Assembly: GCA_964481655.1 (NCBI GenBank)
Contig: CAYZVO010000012.1
Location: 1-64,000, forward strand
Reading direction: 5' to 3'
Source: CALDOK01 sp964481655
GTDB taxonomy: Bacteria > Myxococcota_A > UBA796 > JAFGLY01
DNA length: 64,000 nucleotides
Part shown: positions 34,481 through 42,584 of the stretch, in pieces
Layout: every line of letters starts with the position of its first letter
How positions within the stretch are numbered: position 1 is the first letter of the stretch
The notes under the pieces: model-generated
Told to the model about the DNA's origin: nothing
The model's input: the letters and a program-made list of their open reading frames with translations, nothing else
Databases searched by the model: none
Made by a program: the position numbers and the translations under genes

Positions 34481-35527
34481 TCAGTCCGAGCGCTCGACGC
34501 GGTTCCGACCCAGGCGCTTGGCCAGGTAGAGCGCCTGGTCGGCGCGGCCGATCCAGGACTCGACCGGCTCACCGGGCCGCAGGCGGGCGGAGCCCAGGGA
34601 GACCGTCACCGTGAGGTCTTCGTGGGTGCGGGACCAGTCGTAGGCCATGAAGGCCATGCGCAGGCGCTCGGCCGCGGCCCAGGCGGTCTCTTCGTCGGTG
34701 CCCGGGAGGAAGGCCAGCAGCTCCTCGCCACCGTAGCGCACCCACTGGTCTTCGTTGCGGCAGGCCTGGACCACGATGTGCGCTGCCTGGCGCAGGACCT
34801 CGTCGCCCACCTGGTGGCCGAAGCGGTCGTTGACCTTCTTGAAGTGGTCGATGTCCAGGAACAGGCAGCAGAGGTAGTGGCCGCTGTTGCGGGACTGGGT
34901 GACCATGTCCGGCAGCTTGTCGTCCATGAAGGAGCGCATGAACAGGCCCGTGAGGGGATCGCGGCCTTCGGCGAGCTGCAGGCGCTTGGCGACCCGGCGC
35001 AGGTGGTCGATCTGCGGAGCCTCGAGCAGCTCGAGCATCAGGGAGACGTTGACGATGTCGACCTTGGTGCCCGGCTCCACGACCGTGGACTTCACCGGCA
35101 CGCCGCCGATCTCGACCCCGTTGGTGGAGCCGAGGTCCACCACCTCGAACCAGCCTTCGTCCTTCCATGAGATGCGGGCGTGCAGCCGGGAGACCCCGGC
35201 ATCCGACAGCAGCAGATCCGCCTTGGGGTCGCGGCCGATGAGGATCTCGCCCTTGAGGGCCAGGTTGACGAAGCCGCCGAGATCCGAGCCCGCCGAGACC
35301 CGCACGATGGGGTAGAACAGCCGGCCCCCGACCTTCTTGCGGTTGATGCGCCGCTCGATGGTGGGCTCGGCGTTTTCGTCGACCGTGTAGAAGTCCAGCT
35401 CTTCGGAGACGACCTCTTCGGTCATCTTCTCGGCGTCCGCCGTGAGGTCGTCCCGCCGCCGCCCGATGGAGGGCTGCAGGCCCGAGAGCAGGCGGCTGGT
35501 GAACCGGCTGGGACGCTTGCTGGACAT
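34481..35527 (-). CDS. FHA-GGDEF diguanylate cyclase
   Basis: A 348-residue cytoplasmic protein. The FHA domain (about 70-165) has ILIGRDPKADLLLSD, GVSRLHARI and STNG, the phosphothreonine-binding residues. The GGDEF domain (about 185-345) has DPLTGLFMRSFMDD, LDIDHFKKVNDRFGH and the active loop RYGGEELLAF, with the I-site RNED five residues before it. The likely logic is a Ser/Thr kinase signal bound by FHA that controls c-di-GMP synthesis. The FHA part is closely related to the FHA-only gene 320 bp upstream. Confidence 0.92.
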   Translation of the reverse strand: MSSKRPSRFTSRLLSGLQPSIGRRRDDLTADAEKMTEEVVSEELDFYTVDENAEPTIERRINRKKVGGRLFYPIVRVSAGSDLGGFVNLALKGEILIGRDPKADLLLSDAGVSRLHARISWKDEGWFEVVDLGSTNGVEIGGVPVKSTVVEPGTKVDIVNVSLMLELLEAPQIDHLRRVAKRLQLAEGRDPLTGLFMRSFMDDKLPDMVTQSRNSGHYLCCLFLDIDHFKKVNDRFGHQVGDEVLRQAAHIVVQACRNEDQWVRYGGEELLAFLPGTDEETAWAAAERLRMAFMAYDWSRTHEDLTVTVSLGSARLRPGEPVESWIGRADQALYLAKRLGRNRVERSD

Positions 35528-35847
35528 TCACGGGCTCCGAGGGGGACTCTACATAATCAACGCCGACCGGCGCGGGTACGTTCCGGACGGCGAACACGAC
35601 GCTGGGTCGCGACGCTCTACTCCTTATCGACACCTGAAAGGAGTCTCGAAGGTAGATTCGGTCACAAACTTGTCGAGGCGATCCGCCGATCTGGCCGTCT
35701 ACGTGGGGGTAGGCGCGTTCCCGAGCAGCCGGCCCCGGAACGGGACCAGGGTGTGGTCCTGGCCGTCGAATGCCGAGCAGGCCGGGATCGTGCCACACAT
35801 CGACCTCGCCGCCCTGGCCCAGCAGGTAGCGCCAGCCGGGAGGCACC
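35528..35847. other. Non-coding spacer between two FHA genes
   Basis: This 320-bp stretch has no convincing gene on either strand; translations are short and irregular. It is less GC-rich near 35550-35680 than its surroundings, which suits a promoter for the FHA-GGDEF gene, but I cannot point to clear -35/-10 boxes. I looked for remains of a GGDEF domain downstream of the FHA-only gene and saw none. Confidence 0.5.
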
Positions 35848-36333
35848 CTACGCCTCCGCGCTCTCCGCATCCCGCAGTCGCAGCCTCGTCCAATGCAGGT
35901 GATCGACCTGCCGGGCCTCGAGCAGCTCGAGCGCGATCTTCACGCCGACGATCTCGATGCGGGTCCCCACCTGGACACAGCCCCAGTCGATGTCTGTGCC
36001 GTCCACCTGGGTGCCGTTGGTGCTCGCGAGGTCCTGGACCTCGAAGCGGCCGTCCGCGCGCCACCGCACCCGGGCGTGCATCCGGCTGACCCCGGGGTCC
36101 TTCAGGCGCAGCCCCGCCGAGGGATCGCGGCCGATGATCACCTCGCCGCTCACGGCCAGGCTGGCGTACGCGCCCAGGCTGTCTCCCGAGGTCACCCGGA
36201 CCACCGGGTAGAGCACCCGCTCACCCCGAAGGGTCCGGTGTAGCTGATGCTCCACCGTGGCGCTGATCTCCGTGGTGTGGTCCTCGGATCTCCCGAACCT
36301 GCGCGCGAGCTTCCTGAGCTGGTCCAGCGCCAT
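35848..36333 (-). CDS. FHA-domain protein
   Basis: A 161-residue protein that is almost entirely one FHA domain: VIIGRDPSAGLRLKD, GVSRMHARVRW and ASTNGTQVDG. It parallels the N-terminal half of the FHA-GGDEF protein (YPVVRVTSGDSLG versus YPIVRVSAGSDLG; both continue into LELLEA then a QxDHL stretch), but stops where the other enters GGDEF. A GGAGG site precedes ATG 36333. It may compete for the same phosphorylated partner. Confidence 0.88.
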   Translation of the reverse strand: MALDQLRKLARRFGRSEDHTTEISATVEHQLHRTLRGERVLYPVVRVTSGDSLGAYASLAVSGEVIIGRDPSAGLRLKDPGVSRMHARVRWRADGRFEVQDLASTNGTQVDGTDIDWGCVQVGTRIEIVGVKIALELLEARQVDHLHWTRLRLRDAESAEA

Positions 36334-36461
36334 CCTCGACCTCCAAGTCCATCATACGCCACGCGGACCGGTACACCAGCTCACCGTGCCCATCCATGCC
36401 TGTCACAGCCCCCGCTCCTGACGCGTCTATCCCCCGAGCCCCCTGCAGCAGGAGCCGCCCC

Positions 36462-36953
36462 ATGCCCCGACGCCTGATCCTCGCCCTGATCGCCCTGACC
36501 GGCGCGCTGCTGATCGCCCTGGTCCCCTTCGCCCCCGAGCCCGCCGAGGCGGCCAAGAACGCGCCGACCTTCACCCTCGAGGACTGCCACGGCAAGCCGG
36601 TGACCCTCGACCAGTACTCGGGCAAGCCCCTGGTGCTGAACTTCTGGGCCACCTGGTGCCCGCCCTGCCAGGTCGAGATCCCGGCCCTGTCCTCCTACGC
36701 CAGCGCCAACCCCGGCGTGTCGGTCGTGGGCGTGGCCCTGGACTCGGGGCCGGCGGATCACATGCCCCAGCTGCGCACCGAGCTGGGCATCGAGTACGAG
36801 ATCTTCGCGGGCAACAACGACATCGTGCAGGCCTACGGCGTGCGGGGCCTGCCCACCACCGTGGTCATCGACGCCGACGGCTCGGTGTCGTCGGTGCACA
36901 CCGGCCCGATCACCGAGCGGGAGCTGGCCGAGCTGGTCGAGAAGGCTCGCTAG
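36462..36953 (+). CDS. TlpA-like thioredoxin-fold protein
   Basis: A 163-residue exported protein. The N-terminal signal or anchor helix (1-33) ends PAEAAK. The thioredoxin fold has APTFTLEDCHGKPVTL, LNFWATWCPPCQVEIPAL with the redox pair CPPC, and the cis-Pro strand GLPTTVVIDADG. It should reduce disulfides in the envelope, for example during cytochrome c maturation. AGGAG precedes the ATG. The stop overlaps the convergent glycosyltransferase stop in CTAG. Confidence 0.9.
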   Translation: MPRRLILALIALTGALLIALVPFAPEPAEAAKNAPTFTLEDCHGKPVTLDQYSGKPLVLNFWATWCPPCQVEIPALSSYASANPGVSVVGVALDSGPADHMPQLRTELGIEYEIFAGNNDIVQAYGVRGLPTTVVIDADGSVSSVHTGPITERELAELVEKAR

Positions 36954-38785
36954 CGGCGGCAGCCCACGGCGGGCCCCGGGGCGCTGGCGGTCCACAGCCG
37001 GGTGCCCACCCAGTCGTCGGGGGTGAACACCAGCTGCTCGAGGCCCAGCTGCTGCAGGGCTGCGTCCTGGCGCTCGCCCTGATCCGGCCTCCACCAGTGC
37101 ACCACGAAGAGGTTGGCAGGCCAGGCGGACTCCGCGCCCACGCCCGCGTAGCGCAGGGCCAGCTCCCTCACGCGCAGGGCGTCCGCCGGGCCCTGCTCGG
37201 TGGCCAGCCGGACGTCGGCGAAGGGCGCGGCGGCGTAGAGCGCGTCGTCCAGCTGCTGCCAGTCGCAGTGGCCCCCGCAGTGCAAGAGCACGATGGGGGG
37301 ACAGCCCGGCTCGGCGTGCTCCGCGATGGCCCGGCTCAGCTCGGTCCAGGGCTCGCCGAAGGGGCGGGGGTAGTTCGAGACCAGCTGGAAGTTCCAGGGC
37401 CGCTCCCGCAGCTGGGTGGAGCAGAGCTCGAGGCCCGCGCGGTCGTTGCCCGGGAAGCCGAAGGGCGAGGCCGCGTCCATGAACGCCGGCAGCGGCAGGG
37501 GCACGTCGCGCCCACCCGGCGTGAACAGCCAGCCGATGTGGTAGCTGGCGGTCCAGAGGAGGACGAGCCCGCAGACCACCCGCATCACCCGACGCCAGCC
37601 GGACAGGGCGAGCACCGCGGGCACCGCCAGGGCCGGGAAGGCCGGCACGATGTAGCGGTCGCAGCGGTAGGGCAGCACCGCCAGGATGACCAGACCGGAG
37701 AGCAGCACCAGCCAGGCCCAGCCGCCGACGGGGCGCCCACCGGGCCACAGGGCCCGGCCGAGCCCGAGCAGGAACAACGGCAGCAGCAGGGTGGGCAGCC
37801 GGAACCAGGTCACCAGCGGGTAGTAGGACCAGGTCTCGGCCAGGGGCATCAGCTCGCCGTCGTAGTCGAACTCGAGGTTCGAGCTCAGGAACTCCTGCAT
37901 GGCCCCCGCGTTGCCCAGGTACCAGGGGCCCGCGATGAGGCCCACGCCCAGCACCAGGATGCCGGCGCCGATGAGCCGCTCGCGGCCGTGCTCGGCCAGC
38001 AGGTGCGGGGCCTGCAGCGCCAGCGCAGCCAGGACGAACGCCAGGGCGCCGAGGATGGCGATGCCGATGAAGGCGCCGCTGTACAGCCAGCCCCCCAGGC
38101 CGGCGGCGACGGTGCCCGCGGCCACCACGGCCGCCACTGAGGCGCCCGCGCCCATGGGCCGCCGCTTCAGGGTCCGCAGCATCACCACCACCAGGGCCAG
38201 CAGCATGGGCGGGCCCAGGAAGAAGCCGAAGGACCACTTGCTCATCAAGCCCAGGCCCAGGCAGACCGCCAGCCCGGCGGCGGGCAGCTTGCGGCGCAGC
38301 CCGTCGCTGGCGTCCCAGCACGCCAGCGCCCCCAGGGCCAGGGCCGCCAGGGGGATCTCGCTGAAGTAGAAGCCCCGCAGCTGGCTCAAGGAGGCCAGCA
38401 TGGTCGCCAGGGCCGCGGCGGTGACCCCGGCCAGCACGCCCGCGTGGCGCCGGACGAAGCCGAAGGCGGCCAGGGCCAGCAGCAGCCAGGCGGGCCACAA
38501 CGAGGCCACGGCCATCTGAAGGCTGGTGCCGAAGGCCGCGAAGTGCAGCGCGGTCCAGGTGGGCAGCAGCGGCGGGTAGGGGCTCAGGGAGAAGCAGCCC
38601 ATGGAGGACTGGTCGCTGCCCCAGGAGGCATCGAGGCAGGCGGCGGCCCGGAAGATGTTGCGGTCGTCGCTCAAGGTCCCGGGGTGGTCCATGGAGACCC
38701 ACAGCAGCTGCAGCAGGCTGACCACCACGGCCACGGCGATGCCGGGGCCCCACTGACGCAGGAGCTGTCGCAGGCGCTCGGGCAT
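36950..38785 (-). CDS. GT-C membrane glycosyltransferase (ArnT/PMT-like)
   Basis: A 611-residue protein with about 11-13 transmembrane helices (to about residue 430) and a soluble C-terminal domain. The first extracytoplasmic loop has HPGTLSDDRNIFRAAA with the Asp pair typical of GT39/GT83 enzymes that use polyprenyl-phosphate sugars. Further on are YPPLLPTWTAL and YRCDRYIVPAFPA. It likely transfers a sugar to lipid or protein on the outer face of the inner membrane. ATG 38785 with GGAG upstream is preferred over 38845, which would overlap the divergent neighbour. Confidence 0.8.
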   Translation of the reverse strand: MPERLRQLLRQWGPGIAVAVVVSLLQLLWVSMDHPGTLSDDRNIFRAAACLDASWGSDQSSMGCFSLSPYPPLLPTWTALHFAAFGTSLQMAVASLWPAWLLLALAAFGFVRRHAGVLAGVTAAALATMLASLSQLRGFYFSEIPLAALALGALACWDASDGLRRKLPAAGLAVCLGLGLMSKWSFGFFLGPPMLLALVVVMLRTLKRRPMGAGASVAAVVAAGTVAAGLGGWLYSGAFIGIAILGALAFVLAALALQAPHLLAEHGRERLIGAGILVLGVGLIAGPWYLGNAGAMQEFLSSNLEFDYDGELMPLAETWSYYPLVTWFRLPTLLLPLFLLGLGRALWPGGRPVGGWAWLVLLSGLVILAVLPYRCDRYIVPAFPALAVPAVLALSGWRRVMRVVCGLVLLWTASYHIGWLFTPGGRDVPLPLPAFMDAASPFGFPGNDRAGLELCSTQLRERPWNFQLVSNYPRPFGEPWTELSRAIAEHAEPGCPPIVLLHCGGHCDWQQLDDALYAAAPFADVRLATEQGPADALRVRELALRYAGVGAESAWPANLFVVHWWRPDQGERQDAALQQLGLEQLVFTPDDWVGTRLWTASAPGPAVGCRR

Positions 38786-38843
38786 GGCCTCCACCGCGGG
38801 CCGCCGCTGGAGTGCGGCGCTGCTTCCTTGTAGCCTATCGCCC

Positions 38844-39773
38844 ATGCCGTGGACCGATCACCCCGCCAACCCCCTCATCCGCCCCCGCTGGTGGAGCTGG
38901 ATCGTGGGCGATCCGTCTGTCCTCACCCCAGCGCAGACCCCCGACGGCAGCTGGCGGCTGTTCTGCAACAACGTGCAGGGCATCTATCAGTACCGTTCCG
39001 CCGACGGGCTGGCCTGGGAGCTGGTCCAGCGCATCGACGCCAACGGCTTCCGGGCCTGGGTGCTGCCATGGGACGGGCGCTTCCATCTGTACTACCAGCG
39101 CTTTCACAAGCTCTGGCAGGCCAGCACGGTGGTGCACCGGGTCAGCGAGGATCTCGTGCGCTGGAGCGACCACCGGGTGGCGCTGGCGCCGGAGCTGCCC
39201 TGGGAGGGCGCCAACGTCTCGAACAGCTGCGTGCTGCCGGCCCCCGACGGCGGGCTGTGGCACTACTACTCGGCGGACCTGGTCTACCTGAAGGACATGG
39301 GCTTCTCCGAGCCCAAGCACATCTCCCGGGCCTGGGCACCAGCGCCCGAGGGTCCCTGGGACAAGCGCCCCGAGCCGATCCTGGGCCCGGAGCCCGGGCA
39401 CCGCTTCCGGGACGCCGGTGCCGGCGCCATCAAGGTCTACGACGGGCTGATCGACGGGTACTACACCGGCTTCCAGAACGGGATCTACAAGGACGCCCAG
39501 GGTCGCTCGGCCTCGGCGGTCCTGCTGCTGCGCTCCCGGGACGGGCTGGACTGGGAGGAGCACCCCGACAACCCCATCCTCGCCCCCAGCGGCGGCGAGC
39601 CCCGCTGGCGCCGGGCCCACGTCTACCAGGTGGACGTCGTGCCCATCGGCGACGCCCTGTGGATGTACTACAACGCCCGCGACGGCTGGCGCGTCGGGGT
39701 GGAGCGCATCGGGCTGACGATCCTCGAGGACGCCGAGGCGCTCTGGTCGATCAGTCCTGCACCGCCGGGATGA
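38844..39773 (+). CDS. Five-bladed beta-propeller glycosidase-like protein (GH43/GH32-type)
   Basis: A 309-residue protein without a signal peptide. It has repeated propeller strands: IVGDPSVLTP (the usual nucleophile-blade Asp), YYQRFHKLWQASTVVHR, FRDAGAGAIKVYDGLIDGYY, LLLRSRDGLDWEEHPDNP and ALWMYYNARDGWRVGVERIGL. The W-EEHPDNPIL phrase is common in clan GH-J/GH-F-like proteins. Substrate unknown. It is divergent from the GT-C gene and convergent with the serine-hydrolase gene, overlapping its end by 23 bp. Confidence 0.7.
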   Translation: MPWTDHPANPLIRPRWWSWIVGDPSVLTPAQTPDGSWRLFCNNVQGIYQYRSADGLAWELVQRIDANGFRAWVLPWDGRFHLYYQRFHKLWQASTVVHRVSEDLVRWSDHRVALAPELPWEGANVSNSCVLPAPDGGLWHYYSADLVYLKDMGFSEPKHISRAWAPAPEGPWDKRPEPILGPEPGHRFRDAGAGAIKVYDGLIDGYYTGFQNGIYKDAQGRSASAVLLLRSRDGLDWEEHPDNPILAPSGGEPRWRRAHVYQVDVVPIGDALWMYYNARDGWRVGVERIGLTILEDAEALWSISPAPPG

Positions 39774-40986
39774 CGTACTCCCGCAGCAGCCAGTAGCCGT
39801 CGTAGTCCGGGGCGTAGTCGGCGGTGTTGGTGGTGATCACGACGACCATGTCCAGGTCGCGGATCAGGTAGACCAGCTGCCCGCCGTAGCCCCAGGCGAT
39901 GGCCACGTCGTGGCCCTGGATGCGGGTGAGCCAGAACCAATAGCCGTAGCCCCAGCCCTCCTCGACGTCGGTGTGCCACTGCTCGGTGGCCGCGATCCAG
40001 TCGGCGGGCACGATCTGCTCGCCGTCCCAGGCGCCGTCGCGCATGTGCAGCAGGCCGAAACGCAGCAGCTCCCGGGGGGTGAGGTAGAGGTTGCAGCCGC
40101 CGTGGAAGAGGCCCTGGGGGTCTCGCCCCCAATGCTCGGCGGTGATGCCGATGGGCTCGAGCAGGTAGCGGTGGGCGTACTCGCAGGTGTTCATGCCCGT
40201 GGTGGCGGTGATCAGGGCCGAGGCCATGTGGGTCTGGCCGGTGCAGTACTCGAACTCGGTGCCGGGGTCGGCCACCAGGGGCAGGTCGACGATGGCCTGC
40301 AGCCAGTCGTCGGTGTCGTCGATGGTGTACTCGGTGAAGTCCTCGATCCAGCGGAACCCGGCGGTCATGGTGAGCAGGTGACGGACGGTGATCTCGAGCT
40401 TGCGGGGATCGCTGACGGCGTCGAAGTAGTCGGGGATGATCTCGGCCACCGGCTGGTCCAGATCCGGGAGGTGGCCCTGCTGGTGGGCCACGCCCATGAC
40501 GTCGGCCAGGATGCTCTTGGAGGACGAGTGCACCGCGTCGCTGTCCAGGGCCTGCTTGCCGTGCAGGTAGCGCTCCATCACGATGGCCTCGTTCCGCATC
40601 ACGATGAAGCTGGTGATGTAGGGGACGGCCTCGAGCTCGCTGGCGGCGTCCTCGAGCAGGCGCCCGTCCATGCCCTGCTCGGCGGGCTCCGCGTAGGTCC
40701 ACCAGTCGGCGTCGTCGATGGGCTCTTCGAAGGTGGGGTTGGTCTCGTAGAAGGTGTGCTCCGCCCCACGGGGCAGGCTGTGGATGGCGTCGCAGTCCAC
40801 GGCGCTGACCCAGGGCTCGGTGTCGCCGGTCTCGTCCGGGTTGTCGGTCTCCCAGGGGGTGGCCCCGGTCTCGGTGTCCGGGGTGCTGTCCTGGGTGTCG
40901 CCAGGCTGGGTGTCGGCGCCAGGGCCGTCCTGGCAGGAGCAGGCGGTGAGGGAGAGCAGCAGCGCCGCGGAGACGAGCTTGATCAT
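39751..40986 (-). CDS. Lipoprotein serine hydrolase of the beta-lactamase fold
   Basis: A 411-residue lipoprotein (lipobox LTAC, Cys16) with an Asp/Thr/Gly linker (about 20-55). The catalytic part is of the class C beta-lactamase/DD-peptidase family. SxxK appears in HSSSKSILADVMG, the Tyr motif as FEYCTGQTHM, and the late Gly motif as WGYGGQLVYLI. HLLTMTAGFRW is also typical. It may act on peptidoglycan, esters or amides; true beta-lactamase activity is unlikely to be readable from this. The gene overlaps its convergent neighbour. Confidence 0.88.
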   Translation of the reverse strand: MIKLVSAALLLSLTACSCQDGPGADTQPGDTQDSTPDTETGATPWETDNPDETGDTEPWVSAVDCDAIHSLPRGAEHTFYETNPTFEEPIDDADWWTYAEPAEQGMDGRLLEDAASELEAVPYITSFIVMRNEAIVMERYLHGKQALDSDAVHSSSKSILADVMGVAHQQGHLPDLDQPVAEIIPDYFDAVSDPRKLEITVRHLLTMTAGFRWIEDFTEYTIDDTDDWLQAIVDLPLVADPGTEFEYCTGQTHMASALITATTGMNTCEYAHRYLLEPIGITAEHWGRDPQGLFHGGCNLYLTPRELLRFGLLHMRDGAWDGEQIVPADWIAATEQWHTDVEEGWGYGYWFWLTRIQGHDVAIAWGYGGQLVYLIRDLDMVVVITTNTADYAPDYDGYWLLREYVIPAVQD

Positions 40987-41094
40987 GGGGTCCTCCGGAC
41001 TGTGAGCATACCCCGTTCGACCGCCGCATCCCGGTGACGATCTACCCCGCCGACGGTGTCCCACCTGCGTGAACCGCCCACCCGAGGATCGACC

Positions 41095-41946
41095 ATGCGG
41101 CACAGCACCTGGGCAGCCTTGCTGCTCACCACCATCACGACAGGCTGCGATCCGGACCTGCTGGTCCCCAACTTCGCCGACGCCAACAGCGCCACCCTCG
41201 GGTACGACGACAGCGATGCCGAGCTGTGGCTGAACGTGGCCACGGTCGCCCTGGAGGTGGCCGACGATCCCGAGGACAACCTGCTGGCCATGGAGGCCAC
41301 GGTGGGCACCATCCTCGCGGACGACCCCGAGGTGGAGCTGGTGCTCTTCGGGGAGACCACGCTGGGCTGGTACTACGTGCCCGACGAGGAGGACTACCAG
41401 CTCACGGTGGCGGAGCCCATCCCCGGAGAGGCCACGGACCGCGTCGCTGCGCTGGCCGCGGCCGAGGGGGTGGCCATCGCCTTCGGCATGGCCGAGCTCG
41501 ACGGTGACACGCTCTACAACAGCCTGGTGCTCGTCGACGAGCGAGGGGAGATCGTGGCGGTGGCCCGCAAGCAGGCCCTGATCCCCTGGGACGTGACCAG
41601 CGGCTACACCCCAGCCGACGAGACCACCATCGCCCAGCTGGGCGAGCTGTCCATCGGGCTGGCCATCTGCAATGACGCCAGCCACCAGCCCATGGTGGAG
41701 CAGTTCGCCACCGAGGGGGTGGACGTCATCCTGCACGCTTGGGCCACCAACCTGGGCAACGGCTCCGACGTGGCCCCCCTGGCTCGCATGACCGGCGCCT
41801 GGGTGGTGGCCTCCAACCGCTACGGGGAGGAAGGGGAGCAGCGCTACAACGGCGACATCTTCGTGGCCGACCCGGTGGGTACCCGACGGGTCCAGCAGCG
41901 GGACCAGGCCGGGTGGTTGTCCTGGGACATGGGGGTGATGCGATGA
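41095..41946 (+). CDS. Nitrilase-superfamily lipoprotein
   Basis: A 283-residue carbon-nitrogen hydrolase with all three catalytic positions: Glu87 in VLFGETTLGW, Lys159 in VARKQALIPW, Cys192 in GLAICNDASH. The N-terminus is a type II signal peptide (TTGC, Cys18). The residue after Cys is Asp, which in E. coli keeps lipoproteins in the inner membrane. Lnt is the best-known envelope nitrilase, but it has many helices and this does not. The stop overlaps the next ATG in ATGA, so it is coupled to a small barrel protein. Confidence 0.85.
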   Translation: MRHSTWAALLLTTITTGCDPDLLVPNFADANSATLGYDDSDAELWLNVATVALEVADDPEDNLLAMEATVGTILADDPEVELVLFGETTLGWYYVPDEEDYQLTVAEPIPGEATDRVAALAAAEGVAIAFGMAELDGDTLYNSLVLVDERGEIVAVARKQALIPWDVTSGYTPADETTIAQLGELSIGLAICNDASHQPMVEQFATEGVDVILHAWATNLGNGSDVAPLARMTGAWVVASNRYGEEGEQRYNGDIFVADPVGTRRVQQRDQAGWLSWDMGVMR

Positions 41947-42533
41947 TCGGCGCCACCACCCTGCTCGCCCTGGCCCTGCCGAGCGCGACCCTCGCCACCG
42001 AGCCCGTGGAGGACCGCTACTCCGTGGGCATCAACGCGCTGGCCCCGTTCACGGTCCCCGACGGGATCATGACCAAGATGATGGTGCCGATGCTCACAGG
42101 CCTCGAGTATGGCCTGGCGGTCAACGGTGGGGTGCAGCTGCGCCCGGCCTGGTCCGTGCAAGCCAGGATCTCCCTGGGCTCCCCCACGACCCTGGACCAC
42201 AGCCTGATGCCCCAGCTGCAGCTGGGCACCAACCTGCACCTGCCCAGGGACACAGCCGGCGGGCCCTACGCCGGCGCCCACCTGCGGGGCTGGGATCTGT
42301 ACTACCGCGACGTGGGCGACCACTACTACAGCCTGCAGCCCTTCGCGGTGCTCGGCTGGCGCTGGGTCCGGGGGCCGATGTTCTACGACCTGCGGCTCAG
42401 TCAGATGCTGGGCGCCTGGAGCGCCTCGAGCGTCGAGCACAGCCAGGCGGACTACGACTTCTATGTCTCCCCTGCCCCCGAGATCTACCCGGTGCTTCCG
42501 CTCCTGAGCCTGGACATCGGCCTGGTGTTCTAG
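41943..42533 (+). CDS. Small outer-membrane beta-barrel-like protein
   Basis: A 196-residue secreted protein. The signal peptide (1-19) ends ATLATE. The rest is alternating hydrophobic/aromatic strands (about eight), e.g. GLAVNGGVQLRPAWSVQARI and YAGAHLRGWDLYYRDV. It ends in Phe after DIGLVF, as expected of proteins recognised by the BAM machinery. No family is recognised. It is translationally coupled to the nitrilase lipoprotein upstream. Confidence 0.7.
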   Translation: MIGATTLLALALPSATLATEPVEDRYSVGINALAPFTVPDGIMTKMMVPMLTGLEYGLAVNGGVQLRPAWSVQARISLGSPTTLDHSLMPQLQLGTNLHLPRDTAGGPYAGAHLRGWDLYYRDVGDHYYSLQPFAVLGWRWVRGPMFYDLRLSQMLGAWSASSVEHSQADYDFYVSPAPEIYPVLPLLSLDIGLVF

Positions 42534-42584
42534 CGCGGGTCCCCGGCCGGGCTGCTACCCTCCCCGCAGCGACCGGGAGGCCCG

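Noticed and set aside
36656..38140. 494-residue open frame on the plus strand
   Set aside because: It starts inside the thioredoxin gene and runs antisense through the glycosyltransferase; low complexity with no motif.
39751..40986. Antibiotic-resistance beta-lactamase
   Set aside because: The SxxK and Tyr motifs place it in the broad serine-hydrolase family, but the lipoprotein anchor, altered Tyr motif and lack of resistance context do not support calling it a resistance gene.
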